Virus record (IMG/VR): IMGVR_UViG_3300023179_000181
Coordinates: 1-45,202 of that record
Origin: a virus
Strand: one strand, 5' to 3'
DNA length: 45,202 bases
Shown here: positions 7,841 to 14,005 of the stretch, piece after piece
How positions within the stretch are numbered: position 1 is the first letter of the stretch
How the letters are laid out: each line of letters begins with the position of its first letter
Program-made: the position numbers and the translations under genes
Notes under the pieces: model-generated
Seen by the model: only the letters and a program-made list of their open reading frames with translations
Databases searched by the model: none
Told to the model about the DNA's origin: nothing

Positions 7841-7900
7841 CAGGGAGCGCCGGCGAGCTCCTAGGGCCATGTAGAAGTCGGGTTAACAGCGTAGATCTAG

Positions 7901-7915
7901 AAATACCCCGCTGTA
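7901..7915 (+). repeat. 15-nt motif AAATACCCCGCTGTA, copy 3
   Basis: Identical to copies 1 and 2, 75 bp after copy 2. It is followed by the hairpin AGGCC-AGCTAG-GGCCT. Confidence 0.8.
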
Positions 7916-8058
7916 AGGCCAGCTAGGGCCTGGGCTCGATGGTGGAGAGAATACGATTGACCATTGCACGATAGCCTCTCAACCCCACAGCCTTCTGACT
8001 GTGATCTACTGTAAAATCACCGCAGACCACATAGTTTTTCACGCAATTCGGCGGTGTT

Positions 8059-8083
8059 ATGGCACCAATTTGGTGCCATTTTG
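8059..8083 (+). terminator. Terminator-like hairpin
   Basis: Perfect 9-bp stem ATGGCACCA-ATT-TGGTGCCAT followed by a short TTTT. It could end transcription through the repeat region before the tRNA promoter. Confidence 0.4.
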
Positions 8084-8130
8084 GTCTAAAAATTCCCCTA
8101 AATCCTGCCCGAGTTGTTGGTTTTTAGCCA

Positions 8131-8159
8131 TAGACCACAGTGATCTTATCATATATAAT
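8131..8159 (+). promoter_or_regulatory. Probable sigma70-like promoter of the tRNA
   Basis: TAGACC, a 17-bp spacer, then TATAAT, ending 35 nt before the tRNA. The -35 box is weaker than in the early promoters. Confidence 0.4.
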
Positions 8160-8194
8160 AGTGTACTTGTGTAGACAATTGTTGATCACAGTCT

Positions 8195-8273
<79 letters not shown>

Positions 8274-8564
8274 AGTTAGAGTGTATGAACTAGTTCTAGA
8301 AAGTTCTTGCATGCAGTAAAATTGTTGATTAAACCGTAGGGCAGGTGATATATTCTCAAGAATGGCAGTAGGCGGTTAGAGGCTGGGAGCTGCCCGAGCT
8401 TGAGATGAGCATGGATCCTAGATCCTGTGTATACTGCCCGAACTCGTGGCCACCGACTCTAACTGGCCAAGGCTCGGCAGTGATGCCAGGAACATGCGAG
8501 GCGGGACCAGAGCAGGATACTTGCCTAGCACTGGAACTGGGAACGGGGCTTTGGCCCCTGTACC
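8274..8564. other. Intergenic stretch, no supported gene
   Basis: About 290 bp between the tRNA and the next minus-strand gene. A 60-codon frame starting at 8405 has no ribosome site and no protein-like character. The only clear structure is a short GGGGC-TTTG-GCCCC hairpin near 8536-8549, which may end the convergent minus-strand gene. Confidence 0.5.
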
Positions 8565-8882
8565 TTATGCACGTGGTATGCGAATAATAGTACCTTGTGC
8601 TGTGGTGACTACTTTATAGCCGCTTTCTTTGACAAACAGCTCAAATTGTTCAACATAGTACCGGTCGCGCTTGAGTGCACCTGCAGCAAGTTTAATGGCA
8701 ATAAACTGCTTACGAAAATTTACATATACAGTGCCACGGTAAGCTAATTCTAGTAAATCTTTTACAGTTTCTGCTCGTGACTGCTCTCGTGCTGTATATC
8801 TGTGCCGGTGCTCTTTTGAGCTGTAGTAGGCATTCAAACGTGCACCCACTCGATTCTCATCTGCATCTTTGTAGTGTAGCAT
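8565..8882 (-). CDS. Small early protein of unknown function
   Basis: A 105-aa basic protein (MLHYKDADENRVGARLNAYY...) with mixed helix and strand character and no recognised motif. The start is supported by an AAGGAGCC ribosome site and by a strong promoter of the early family at 8912-8940 on the same strand. It is the only early-promoter gene pointing left in this area and shares a divergent promoter region with the GIY-YIG-like gene. Confidence 0.7.
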   Translation of the reverse strand: MLHYKDADENRVGARLNAYYSSKEHRHRYTAREQSRAETVKDLLELAYRGTVYVNFRKQFIAIKLAAGALKRDRYYVEQFELFVKESGYKVVTTAQGTIIRIPRA

Positions 8883-8911
8883 TGCGGCTCCTTGTTGTTC
8901 AGTGTAGTCAC

Positions 8912-8940
8912 ATTATAGCAAGAATCTATACCCCTGTCAA
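8912..8940 (-). promoter_or_regulatory. Early promoter (minus strand)
   Basis: Minus-strand TTGACA (8935-8940), 17-bp spacer, TATAAT (8912-8917). It is preceded by GACCCTACGG and followed by GGGG, like the other early promoters. Confidence 0.85.
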
Positions 8941-8996
8941 CCGTAGGGTCTTTTGGGAGTGCCGGCGGTGTTGCCTAAATACAACAAAAAAAAGTG

Positions 8997-9025
8997 TTGA
9001 CAACATGGTAAAACCACAGTATAAT
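8997..9025 (+). promoter_or_regulatory. Early promoter, leaderless type
   Basis: TTGACA, 17-bp spacer, TATAAT. The -10 box ends 6 nt before the ATG at 9032, so transcription should start at about the start codon. Confidence 0.8.
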
Positions 9026-9031
9026 ACACAC

Positions 9032-9370
9032 ATGGAAGCAAAAAACACACTCCGTCGTAAGCGAGTAGACCGCAATCATATCATCTATGAACTGCGAGTG
9101 CCTGCTGGCAACTACATTGGCGTCACTGCTAAGACGGAGTCTACAGTTGCAAAGTCGGTGCGTGTTCGTGCCAACAAGCATTTCTATCGCGCTCACTCGG
9201 AAAACAAGGCGTGGACTCTGTGTGTGGCTCTGCGTGAGCTTACGGACAAGATGGACATTGAAATTGTAGTGCATGCAATAGTGCGCGGCAAGGCCGAAGC
9301 ACACAAAGAGGAAGTTCGCATCCGCCGTGAAGTGCGGCCCAATTTGAACACTGACACTAGAGGAGATTGA
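9032..9370 (+). CDS. GIY-YIG-like nuclease-family protein
   Basis: A 112-aa protein. The pattern IIYELRVPAGNYIGVTAK near the N-terminus fits the GIY-YIG core (here YEL...YIG). It is followed by an arginine and histidine helix (SVRVRANKHFYRA) and a C-terminal EAHKEEVRIR...NLN segment where the family carries its metal-binding glutamate. The GIY position is divergent, so catalytic activity is uncertain. The start is placed at 9032 because an upstream in-frame ATG at 9005 lies inside the promoter spacer. There is no ribosome site, and the -10 box is 6 nt away, which implies a leaderless mRNA. Phage GIY-YIG proteins are often homing or host-DNA nucleases. Confidence 0.6.
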   Translation: MEAKNTLRRKRVDRNHIIYELRVPAGNYIGVTAKTESTVAKSVRVRANKHFYRAHSENKAWTLCVALRELTDKMDIEIVVHAIVRGKAEAHKEEVRIRREVRPNLNTDTRGD

Positions 9371-9371
9371 C

Positions 9372-9659
9372 ATGGACAAGGCCTGGACTGTGACTGTCTA
9401 CAAACGAGACGCACGATGCCGTGCCGGTGAGCGTCGTGTGGCCCGCTATCCGTTTGTGGGCATGGATCGCGCGGCTGTAGAGCGCGAACTACAAGACCTT
9501 GCCCAGGTGCTCTATCCTAGCCGGGAGGGCTGGCGCTTTGATGTCCAGCCTCGCTATGTCACTGTTCGGAACCTGATGACTGGCCAGGATGTTCAGATTG
9601 AAGCCAGCGAACGCGGTGGTCCCTGCGATCCCTCAACGGAACGCTACTGGACCATGTAA
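9372..9659 (+). CDS. Small early protein, unknown function
   Basis: A 95-aa basic protein (MDKAWTVTVYKRDARCRAGERR...), starting 1 nt after the stop of the GIY-YIG-like gene with an AGAGGAG ribosome site, so it belongs to the same operon. Predicted beta strands flank a helix (RAAVERELQDLAQVLYP). No family recognised. Confidence 0.65.
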   Translation: MDKAWTVTVYKRDARCRAGERRVARYPFVGMDRAAVERELQDLAQVLYPSREGWRFDVQPRYVTVRNLMTGQDVQIEASERGGPCDPSTERYWTM

Positions 9660-9670
9660 AGACCCTACGG

Positions 9671-9699
9671 TTGACTTGGTTTTACCATTGTGCTATACT
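9671..9699 (+). promoter_or_regulatory. Early promoter
   Basis: TTGACT, 17 bp, TATACT, preceded by GACCCTACGG; drives the gene at 9730. Confidence 0.85.
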
Positions 9700-9729
9700 A
9701 TGTTCATTGCATAACAGAAAGGACCCAAA

Positions 9730-9975
9730 ATGTTCTATCCCAAATCGATGACCGAGCAAGAAATTATGGAGTTTGAGTACGAGCTTAACCGCATCATTGA
9801 CACGGAGCGCGGTGAGGGGCAGTTCTGGGCTGTGAATGCCGAGCTTCAGATTGCGGCCGAAGAAAGCCGCGATGTCCACTACGACGAGCTAGAGCGTGAT
9901 CACGACGAAGCCTACGAACCCGACTGCGACAGCTGGTACGACGAGCAATACGAGCTTGACACGGACTACATCTAA
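9730..9975 (+). CDS. Small highly acidic early protein
   Basis: An 81-aa protein with very high Asp/Glu content, especially in the C-terminal half (DEAYEPDCDSWYDEQYELD). The ribosome site is AAAGGACCC. Small acidic phage proteins often mimic DNA or bind host nucleic-acid proteins, but nothing specific identifies its target. It is followed after 12 nt by the next gene of the operon. Confidence 0.7.
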   Translation: MFYPKSMTEQEIMEFEYELNRIIDTERGEGQFWAVNAELQIAAEESRDVHYDELERDHDEAYEPDCDSWYDEQYELDTDYI

Positions 9976-9987
9976 GGAGCACACACT

Positions 9988-10263
9988 ATGAACATTCAAC
10001 AAGTCAATTCAGCCATCATGTTTGGCACCTTTAGCAACGACGAGCTGACCAGCATCATCGACGCTGTCAAGTTCGCCCGTTCTACACTGCAGAAGCAGAC
10101 CATCCGTGAGATGCGCCTGGGTAGCAGGGTCAAGTGGACCAGCCCTAAGAACCCGCGTGGCGAACAGGGCACGGTGGAGAAGATCGCTCTTAAATATGTA
10201 ACTGTAAAGACCGCCCAGGGTATGCGTTGGAAAGTGCCTGCGAATATGCTGGAGGTTGTATGA
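9988..10263 (+). CDS. Conserved T4-like marine phage protein with KOW/SH3-like C-terminus
   Basis: A 91-aa protein. The N-terminal half is helical (MNIQQVNSAIMFGTFSNDEL, then a second helix). The C-terminal half (LGSRVKWTSPK..GEQGTVEKIALKYVTVKT...WKVPANML) is a small beta barrel of KOW/SH3 type, a fold that often binds RNA or ribosomal/transcription partners. From memory, similar proteins occur in cyanophages and other marine T4-like phages without known function. AAGGAG precedes the ATG. Confidence 0.75.
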   Translation: MNIQQVNSAIMFGTFSNDELTSIIDAVKFARSTLQKQTIREMRLGSRVKWTSPKNPRGEQGTVEKIALKYVTVKTAQGMRWKVPANMLEVV

Positions 10264-10304
10264 CATTCCGCTCATGGTGCCACAATATGTGTAGAGTGCC
10301 GGGG

Positions 10305-10324
10305 GTGTGGCAGAAATGCCACAC
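10305..10324 (+). terminator. Hairpin with GAAA tetraloop
   Basis: Perfect 8-bp stem GTGTGGCA-GAAA-TGCCACAC after the gene ending at 10263. There is no T tract, so it may be an RNA-stability or processing element rather than an intrinsic terminator. Confidence 0.4.
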
Positions 10325-10338
10325 TAATTCCCTACTGG

Positions 10339-10367
10339 TTGACAGGACATTGGTTTTACCATATAAT
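10339..10367 (+). promoter_or_regulatory. Early promoter
   Basis: TTGACA, 17 bp, TATAAT, with spacer ATTGGTTTTACCA shared with the promoters at 11052 and 20513. Confidence 0.85.
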
Positions 10368-10394
10368 TAAGGCTTACACACTAAGGAGCGAACG

Positions 10395-10643
10395 ATGGAC
10401 AAAGAACTTTTTAAGCGAGATCCCAGAAGCTTTGCTATGAGTCTTGTGGACGATGGCATGGTGGATCCCATGCTCATGCTTCGTGCGGCACTGAACTGGC
10501 TGAGCACGGATGAGGTGCGTGATATGCTGGATGCCAACGAACTCAGCCCGCGTTTCTCCGAGGACGAAGATGAAGACGAAGAAGAGGACGAGCGGGATCC
10601 CATGGACGACTTCAATTATGTTGGCTCGCGTCACCACTACTAA
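10395..10643 (+). CDS. Acidic early protein, conserved in T4-like marine phages
   Basis: An 82-aa protein (MDKELFKRDPRSFAMSLVDDG...). A helical N-terminal domain ends at DEVRDMLDANELSPRF and is followed by an almost pure Asp/Glu run (SEDEDEDEEEDERD). The N-terminal pattern is familiar from other marine T4-like phages, with no assigned role. AAGGAG lies 7 nt before the ATG. Confidence 0.75.
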   Translation: MDKELFKRDPRSFAMSLVDDGMVDPMLMLRAALNWLSTDEVRDMLDANELSPRFSEDEDEDEEEDERDPMDDFNYVGSRHHY

Positions 10644-10652
10644 GGAGCAGCC

Positions 10653-11030
10653 GTGAATCGCTACTACACTGAACTGGCTCGCTACGAGCGGGAGGGCTTT
10701 GATGTCATCGTGGATAAGACTTGGGAAGACATCTCACTCCGGGACTGTTTTGACGACTCCTGCTACGACATACGCGACATGGAGGACAAGGTCAATAGTG
10801 GCTTCTACGACTGGTTCATGCTACGAGTCAGAGTCCTGGTTGACGGACACGAACTGGGCAGCTCCTACCTTGGCGGATGCCTATACGAAGACGCCCGAGA
10901 AGTCCTTACTGACGGGACTGCCGAAGACCAAATCTTCATGGCTCTAGAAGAAGCCCGTAGTGCCGTGTGGCCCTTGATGCGCCGACTGCAGGCAATCAAC
11001 GCAGACCTGGAATGCCAGGCTGTGGCGTAA
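10653..11030 (+). CDS. Early protein, unknown function (GTG start)
   Basis: A 125-aa acidic protein (MNRYYTELARYEREGFDVIVDK...) using GTG at 10653, chosen because AAGGAG lies 5 nt before it and it follows the previous stop by 9 nt. The sequence has alternating Asp and aromatic residues and a C-terminal helix. No recognised domain. Confidence 0.65.
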   Translation: MNRYYTELARYEREGFDVIVDKTWEDISLRDCFDDSCYDIRDMEDKVNSGFYDWFMLRVRVLVDGHELGSSYLGGCLYEDAREVLTDGTAEDQIFMALEEARSAVWPLMRRLQAINADLECQAVA

Positions 11031-11051
11031 AAATAACAAATAACCCTGAGG

Positions 11052-11080
11052 TTGACAGGGCTTTGGTTTTACCATATAAT
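11052..11080 (+). promoter_or_regulatory. Early promoter
   Basis: TTGACA, 17 bp, TATAAT; flanking AACCCTGAGG and AGGGC form the inverted repeat seen around most early -35 boxes. Confidence 0.85.
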
Positions 11081-11107
11081 TAGGGCTTACACACTAAGGA
11101 GCACCAG

Positions 11108-11362
11108 ATGTTCAACGAAACTAACTTCGAAACCATGCGTCTTGTAATGAAGGCGTTCGCTGAGGCTAGCCACAAGAACTACAGCTCGCACTCTTATGCG
11201 GCCGGCTACTACGAAGCCACGATCCTGCGTATGTTCCACCTGCTGCCTAAGAAGGCTCAGCGGATCTTCATCGAGGACATGGTCCGTGCTACCCAGAAGC
11301 AGGAGCAGGAAGTCATTGCTAAGATGAACAAAAACCCTGAGGTTGACAGGGCTTTTGTTTGA
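11108..11362 (+). CDS. Small helical early protein; 3' end overlaps the next promoter
   Basis: An 84-aa, mostly helical protein (MFNETNFETMRLVMKAFAEA...). Its last codons (NKNPEVDRAFV and TGA at 11360-11362) are the upstream half, -35 box and spacer of the promoter at 11343-11371. The C-terminus is thus dictated by promoter sequence. Function unknown. Confidence 0.7.
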   Translation: MFNETNFETMRLVMKAFAEASHKNYSSHSYAAGYYEATILRMFHLLPKKAQRIFIEDMVRATQKQEQEVIAKMNKNPEVDRAFV

Positions 11363-11371
11363 TGCTATACT
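11343..11371 (+). promoter_or_regulatory. Early promoter inside the 3' end of the upstream gene
   Basis: TTGACA, 17 bp, TATACT. The -35 box and nearly all of the spacer are coding for the preceding protein. Confidence 0.85.
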
Positions 11372-11400
11372 ACACAGACACTAGCAAACAAGGAGCAACG

Positions 11401-11661
11401 ATGATTCCGGTACATACCAAAGCCGCCCTGGATCGTTATATTGAGCACAAGATGCTGCCCGGCGGATTCCTAATAGCTGTGCTCAGCAATGATCTGTTCG
11501 GTGCTGTGGGTCGCGCTGACAGAGAGAACCTTGCTGCCCTGCCTGACATTGTCAAGTATATCTACAATGAACTGCCTGCAGGTTCCTGGGGCAGCAATGA
11601 TATTATCTGGCGTTGGGTTGAACAGGAATTTTATCAACAAATGGAGAATTCAAATGCCTAA
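11401..11661 (+). CDS. Small early protein, unknown function
   Basis: An 86-aa protein, MIPVHTKAALDRYIEHKMLPGGF..., with the start set by AAGGAG 5 nt upstream. An in-frame ATG at 11359 precedes the -10 box and cannot be used from this promoter. It resembles small phage proteins with a helix-strand pattern and ends in a Trp-rich helix. The stop overlaps the Api92-like gene by 8 nt. Confidence 0.7.
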   Translation: MIPVHTKAALDRYIEHKMLPGGFLIAVLSNDLFGAVGRADRENLAALPDIVKYIYNELPAGSWGSNDIIWRWVEQEFYQQMENSNA

Positions 11662-12226
11662 TTGGTGCTCGAACTTTGTGCAGATCACGCACACTGACCC
11701 TTCTAAGATTTCTGCTCTTGCGGCAGCAGTCAAGGAAGGCAAATTTTGCGATTATGTAGTTCCTGTTCCTCAGGAACTGCGTGATACTGTTGCTGGGTAT
11801 CCGGGAGCAGATAAAGAAGAAGAGCACAATGCTCAAATGGCCCGTAACATTGAAAAGTATGGCGCCAAGGATTGGTATGACTTCTGTGTCAACCGTTGGG
11901 GTACCAAGTGGGATGTTGACCTTTATAGTCCTGTTGAACTTGAGAACGGTCTTCTGGCCTTTGGCTTTGACAGTGCCTGGTCTCCGCCCGAGGGCATCTA
12001 TCGTGCTCTACACGAAGATGGCTTCTCTGTGGATGCTATGTATTACGAGCCTGGCATGGGCTTCTGTGGCCGGTGGGTAAACGGTGACGACAACTATTAC
12101 GAGCTCGGTGGCATGACTTCTGATGAAGTGGCTGCGGAGATTGACCCTGACATTGACGAACAGTTCGGCATCAGTGAAAGCATGGCCGAGTGGGAAGCAG
12201 AAAACAAGGAGACCGAAAATGAGTGA
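11654..12226 (+). CDS. Api92 / DUF1281-like protein
   Basis: A 190-aa protein that begins with the signature MPNWCSNFVQI found in phage and plasmid proteins of the Api92-like ferredoxin-fold family (DUF1281). A conserved core follows: VPVPQEL, then YDFCVNRWGTKWDV, then LLAFGFDSAWSPP. The family is widespread on mobile DNA and its biochemical role is unknown. The ATG overlaps the previous gene and has a GGAG ribosome site. A longer reading frame beginning at 11489 is rejected because it would lie across the preceding gene. Confidence 0.8.
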   Translation: MPNWCSNFVQITHTDPSKISALAAAVKEGKFCDYVVPVPQELRDTVAGYPGADKEEEHNAQMARNIEKYGAKDWYDFCVNRWGTKWDVDLYSPVELENGLLAFGFDSAWSPPEGIYRALHEDGFSVDAMYYEPGMGFCGRWVNGDDNYYELGGMTSDEVAAEIDPDIDEQFGISESMAEWEAENKETENE

Positions 12227-12326
12227 TGTATTGACTTGGACTGTGGCTAGGATTATGAGTCAGGCGGTGCCCGTGCCCAAGGGTGTGGCGAATCTCCCAC
12301 ACAGGGTCTACACTAAACGAAAGTAG
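12219..12326 (+). CDS. 35-aa basic microprotein
   Basis: ATG at 12219 overlaps the end of the Api92-like gene by 8 nt and has a good AAGGAG site. The product (MSDVLTWTVARIMSQAVPVP then GVANLPHRVYTKRK) has a basic C-terminus. A GTGTGG/CCACAC hairpin lies inside the coding sequence. Short but well placed; function unknown. Confidence 0.5.
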   Translation: MSDVLTWTVARIMSQAVPVPKGVANLPHRVYTKRK

Positions 12327-12340
12327 GAATAACCCTACCG

Positions 12341-12369
12341 TTGACAGGGTTTCCGTTTTGTGCTATACT
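12341..12369 (+). promoter_or_regulatory. Early promoter
   Basis: TTGACA, 17 bp, TATACT, flanked by AACCCT and AGGGTT as an inverted repeat around the -35 box. Confidence 0.85.
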
Positions 12370-12399
12370 ACACAGACACTAGCACAAAACGGAGCCAAA

Positions 12400-12663
12400 A
12401 TGCAAACAGCAAAACAAGCAATTTTTGCACAAGTAGCAAAAGCTAAACTTGTTTACATTAAAAAAACAGACAGCATACAAATTGTCATTGCTTTTAATGT
12501 TACAGAAAGAGATGCAAAAGGACGCTTAAAGTTTCCTGTACAAAAGAAATGCGACTTTGTTAGTGGGCACTTGCCTTACAAAACACTGGAAAAAGATTTA
12601 GAGCGCACACTTGCAACAGCAAAGCAGGCGTTGCGTACAGACAACATTGTATTTGTTGAGTAA
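12400..12663 (+). CDS. Small Lys-rich early protein
   Basis: An 87-aa protein, MQTAKQAIFAQVAKAKLVYI..., strongly basic, with a central strand pair and a C-terminal helix (EKDLERTLATAKQALR). The start at 12400 follows CGGAGCC; the frame is open further upstream but that part lies in and before the promoter. Codon use is AT-richer than in its neighbours. Function unknown. Confidence 0.7.
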   Translation: MQTAKQAIFAQVAKAKLVYIKKTDSIQIVIAFNVTERDAKGRLKFPVQKKCDFVSGHLPYKTLEKDLERTLATAKQALRTDNIVFVE

Positions 12664-12687
12664 ACTGTAGGGTCTTTAGCACAGCAC

Positions 12688-12716
12688 TTGACAAGACGGG
12701 TGCTGTGCTATACAAT
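12688..12716 (+). promoter_or_regulatory. Early promoter (divergent sequence)
   Basis: TTGACA, 17 bp, TACAAT. The sequence around the -35 box differs from the other early promoters (AGCACTTGACAAGACG). Confidence 0.75.
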
Positions 12717-12743
12717 ACACACATAGTCACTAAGGAGCTGACA

Positions 12744-13064
12744 ATGCTGACACTGATTGAAACGGGACACAACGACGACGCTGTCATTAAGCGGTACAAT
12801 TGCGACTTTGTTGCGGAGTGCGACGGCTCGAGCATTTGGAGTGACACTAACGGCGTGCGAGTGCATGTAACAGGCATTAGTGTTATTGAGCACACTTGGG
12901 ATGACGGTAGTACTTGGACGCAGGTTAATGTAGAGCACGATGCTGGCTGGGAGATTTACACTGACGCTGGCTTTGAGCGTGCTATTAGCGAGGCTGTAGG
13001 CTTTGAAGTGCGCTTTACTGAGCAAGGCATGCAGGAAGATGGACTAGCCAGCATGGAGTGCTAA
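12744..13064 (+). CDS. Early protein, unknown function
   Basis: A 106-aa acidic beta-rich protein, MLTLIETGHNDDAVIKRYNC..., starting at 12744 after AAGGAGCTGAC. Repeated Trp and Thr strands (EHTWDDGSTWTQVNVEHD) suggest a small beta sandwich. No family recognised. The next reading frame (membrane protein) begins 1 nt after its stop. Confidence 0.7.
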   Translation: MLTLIETGHNDDAVIKRYNCDFVAECDGSSIWSDTNGVRVHVTGISVIEHTWDDGSTWTQVNVEHDAGWEIYTDAGFERAISEAVGFEVRFTEQGMQEDGLASMEC

Positions 13065-13065
13065 A

Positions 13066-13284
13066 ATTAATAACGACAGACTACAATGGTCGGGTGCCCT
13101 GTTTATTATAGCAGGGCACGTACTAAACTCTATAGGCATAGACGGCTGGAATATTTTAGCATTCTTTATAGGAACCATAGCGTTTCTTGGCTGGACAGTA
13201 CGAGTGGCAAATAAGCCACAGATGCTGGTCAATGTTGTGGCAATGACCACATGCCTAGCAGGGTTATATAGGGCATGGGGTTGA
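13066..13284 (+). CDS. Small membrane protein with probable AUU start codon
   Basis: A 72-codon frame without ATG, GTG or TTG at its 5' end, yet clearly protein-like: after ATT at 13066 it reads NNDRLQWSGALFIIAGHV..., then a second hydrophobic segment (NILAFFIGTIAFLGWTV), then NKPQMLVNVVAMTTCLAGLYRAWG. That gives about three membrane segments. From memory this architecture, with N-D-R-L-Q-W at the N-terminus, occurs in other T4-like phages, where it starts with ATG. ATT lies 7 nt after GGAG and 1 nt after the previous stop, so coupled initiation at AUU is the simplest reading. The stop TGA sits inside the -35 box of the next promoter. Confidence 0.6.
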   Translation: MNNDRLQWSGALFIIAGHVLNSIGIDGWNILAFFIGTIAFLGWTVRVANKPQMLVNVVAMTTCLAGLYRAWG

Positions 13285-13309
13285 CACACAGGTCGTTTGG
13301 TGCTATACT
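13281..13309 (+). promoter_or_regulatory. Early promoter overlapping the upstream stop codon
   Basis: TTGACA, 17 bp, TATACT; its TGA is the stop codon of the membrane protein gene. Confidence 0.85.
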
Positions 13310-13333
13310 ATAGGCATAGTGTAAGGAGCGATG

Positions 13334-13564
13334 ATGATTACTGCTAAAGAAATAGACATTTTGAGCAAGTTGGACACGGGTGCCGTAGAGTTCGCCCTGC
13401 GTCGCAATTATCCCCAAGACCGTCTAACCTTTAGCAAATTCGTAGGCATTACGAATGGTGGGCAGTTTGCCTATCGTTGTAAGTATAAGGAAGATGGCGA
13501 GGAGTCTCAGGTGGCAGTGTATGTTTTCCGCGACAGTGACGGTGACATTGTAGCAGACTATTAG
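13334..13564 (+). CDS. Small early protein, unknown function
   Basis: A 76-aa protein. Two adjacent ATGs (13331, 13334) follow AAGGAG. The second has the 5-nt spacing used by the neighbouring genes and is preferred. An N-terminal helix (MITAKEIDILSKLDTGAVEF) is followed by a beta-rich part (FAYRCKY..SQVAVYVFRD). No family recognised. Confidence 0.7.
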   Translation: MITAKEIDILSKLDTGAVEFALRRNYPQDRLTFSKFVGITNGGQFAYRCKYKEDGEESQVAVYVFRDSDGDIVADY

Positions 13565-13575
13565 AAACCCTACGG

Positions 13576-13604
13576 TTGACACGGGTATCATTTGGTGCTA
13601 TACT
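13576..13604 (+). promoter_or_regulatory. Early promoter
   Basis: TTGACA, 17 bp, TATACT; preceded by AACCCTACGG. Confidence 0.85.
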
Positions 13605-13635
13605 GTGAACACACTGAAACACTAAGGAGCAAAAG

Positions 13636-13893
13636 ATGAGCAACTACCCTAACATGAGCTACTGTATGTGCGAGAACACTTTGGCAGCTCTGAATCAAGT
13701 ACTCAACGCCATGCGCGAAGAGGGTCCCATGTTCCTACATGACATGAACAGCGACGAGCGACGTGCGTTCAAAGAGCTGTTCAATGCCTGTGAGGACTTC
13801 CTCACTGCGTCTGAAGAGTTGCAGGACGAGTACGACAACGACAGACAGCCCGACGAAGCACAAGAATGGTACGACTTTGATCCAGATTGCTGA
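13636..13893 (+). CDS. Small acidic early protein
   Basis: An 85-aa helical protein (MSNYPNMSYCMCENTLAALN...) with an acidic C-terminus (DEYDNDRQPDEAQEWYDFD). AAGGAG lies 6 nt before the ATG. No recognised domain. Confidence 0.7.
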   Translation: MSNYPNMSYCMCENTLAALNQVLNAMREEGPMFLHDMNSDERRAFKELFNACEDFLTASEELQDEYDNDRQPDEAQEWYDFDPDC

Positions 13894-14005
13894 TAAAAAA
13901 GGGTGCCTGGGATAAGAGCCGGAGAAGAGAGCCCAGGTTAAATGCTAGCCCGCTAGTGGGGGCAGCCCTTGGCAGAGACTCTATGTGACGACAAAGGAAC
14001 ATTAA
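13894..14005 (+). other. Structured intergenic leader
   Basis: 112 nt between two co-directional genes with no promoter. CCTGGG (13906) can pair with CCCAGG (13932). It is followed by CTAGCCCGCTAG and a GGGGGCAGCCC stretch before the AAAGGA ribosome site of the next gene. It could be a translational leader or processing site. It matches no riboswitch consensus that I know. Confidence 0.35.

Larger units (their letters stand above)
7739..8194. other. 456-bp intergenic region with repeat motifs and hairpins
   Basis: No credible gene on either strand. It holds three copies of a 15-nt motif (7763, 7826, 7901), a perfect 9-bp hairpin at 8059-8079, and a probable promoter for the tRNA (8131-8159). 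Confidence 0.6.

Noticed and set aside
7763-7915. Possible CRISPR array
   Set aside because: Repeats are only 15 nt, spacers differ in length (48 and 60 nt), there are just three units and no cas genes.
8405-8587. 60-codon plus-strand frame after the tRNA
   Set aside because: No ribosome site, no promoter, and a Cys/Pro/Gly-rich sequence without domain character; it ends over the convergent gene.
9005-9370. Upstream ATG at 9005 for the GIY-YIG-like gene
   Set aside because: It lies between the -35 and -10 boxes, so it cannot be on the transcript from that promoter.
11489-11653. N-terminal extension of the Api92-like protein
   Set aside because: It overlaps the preceding gene in another frame and would remove the typical MPNWCSN start.
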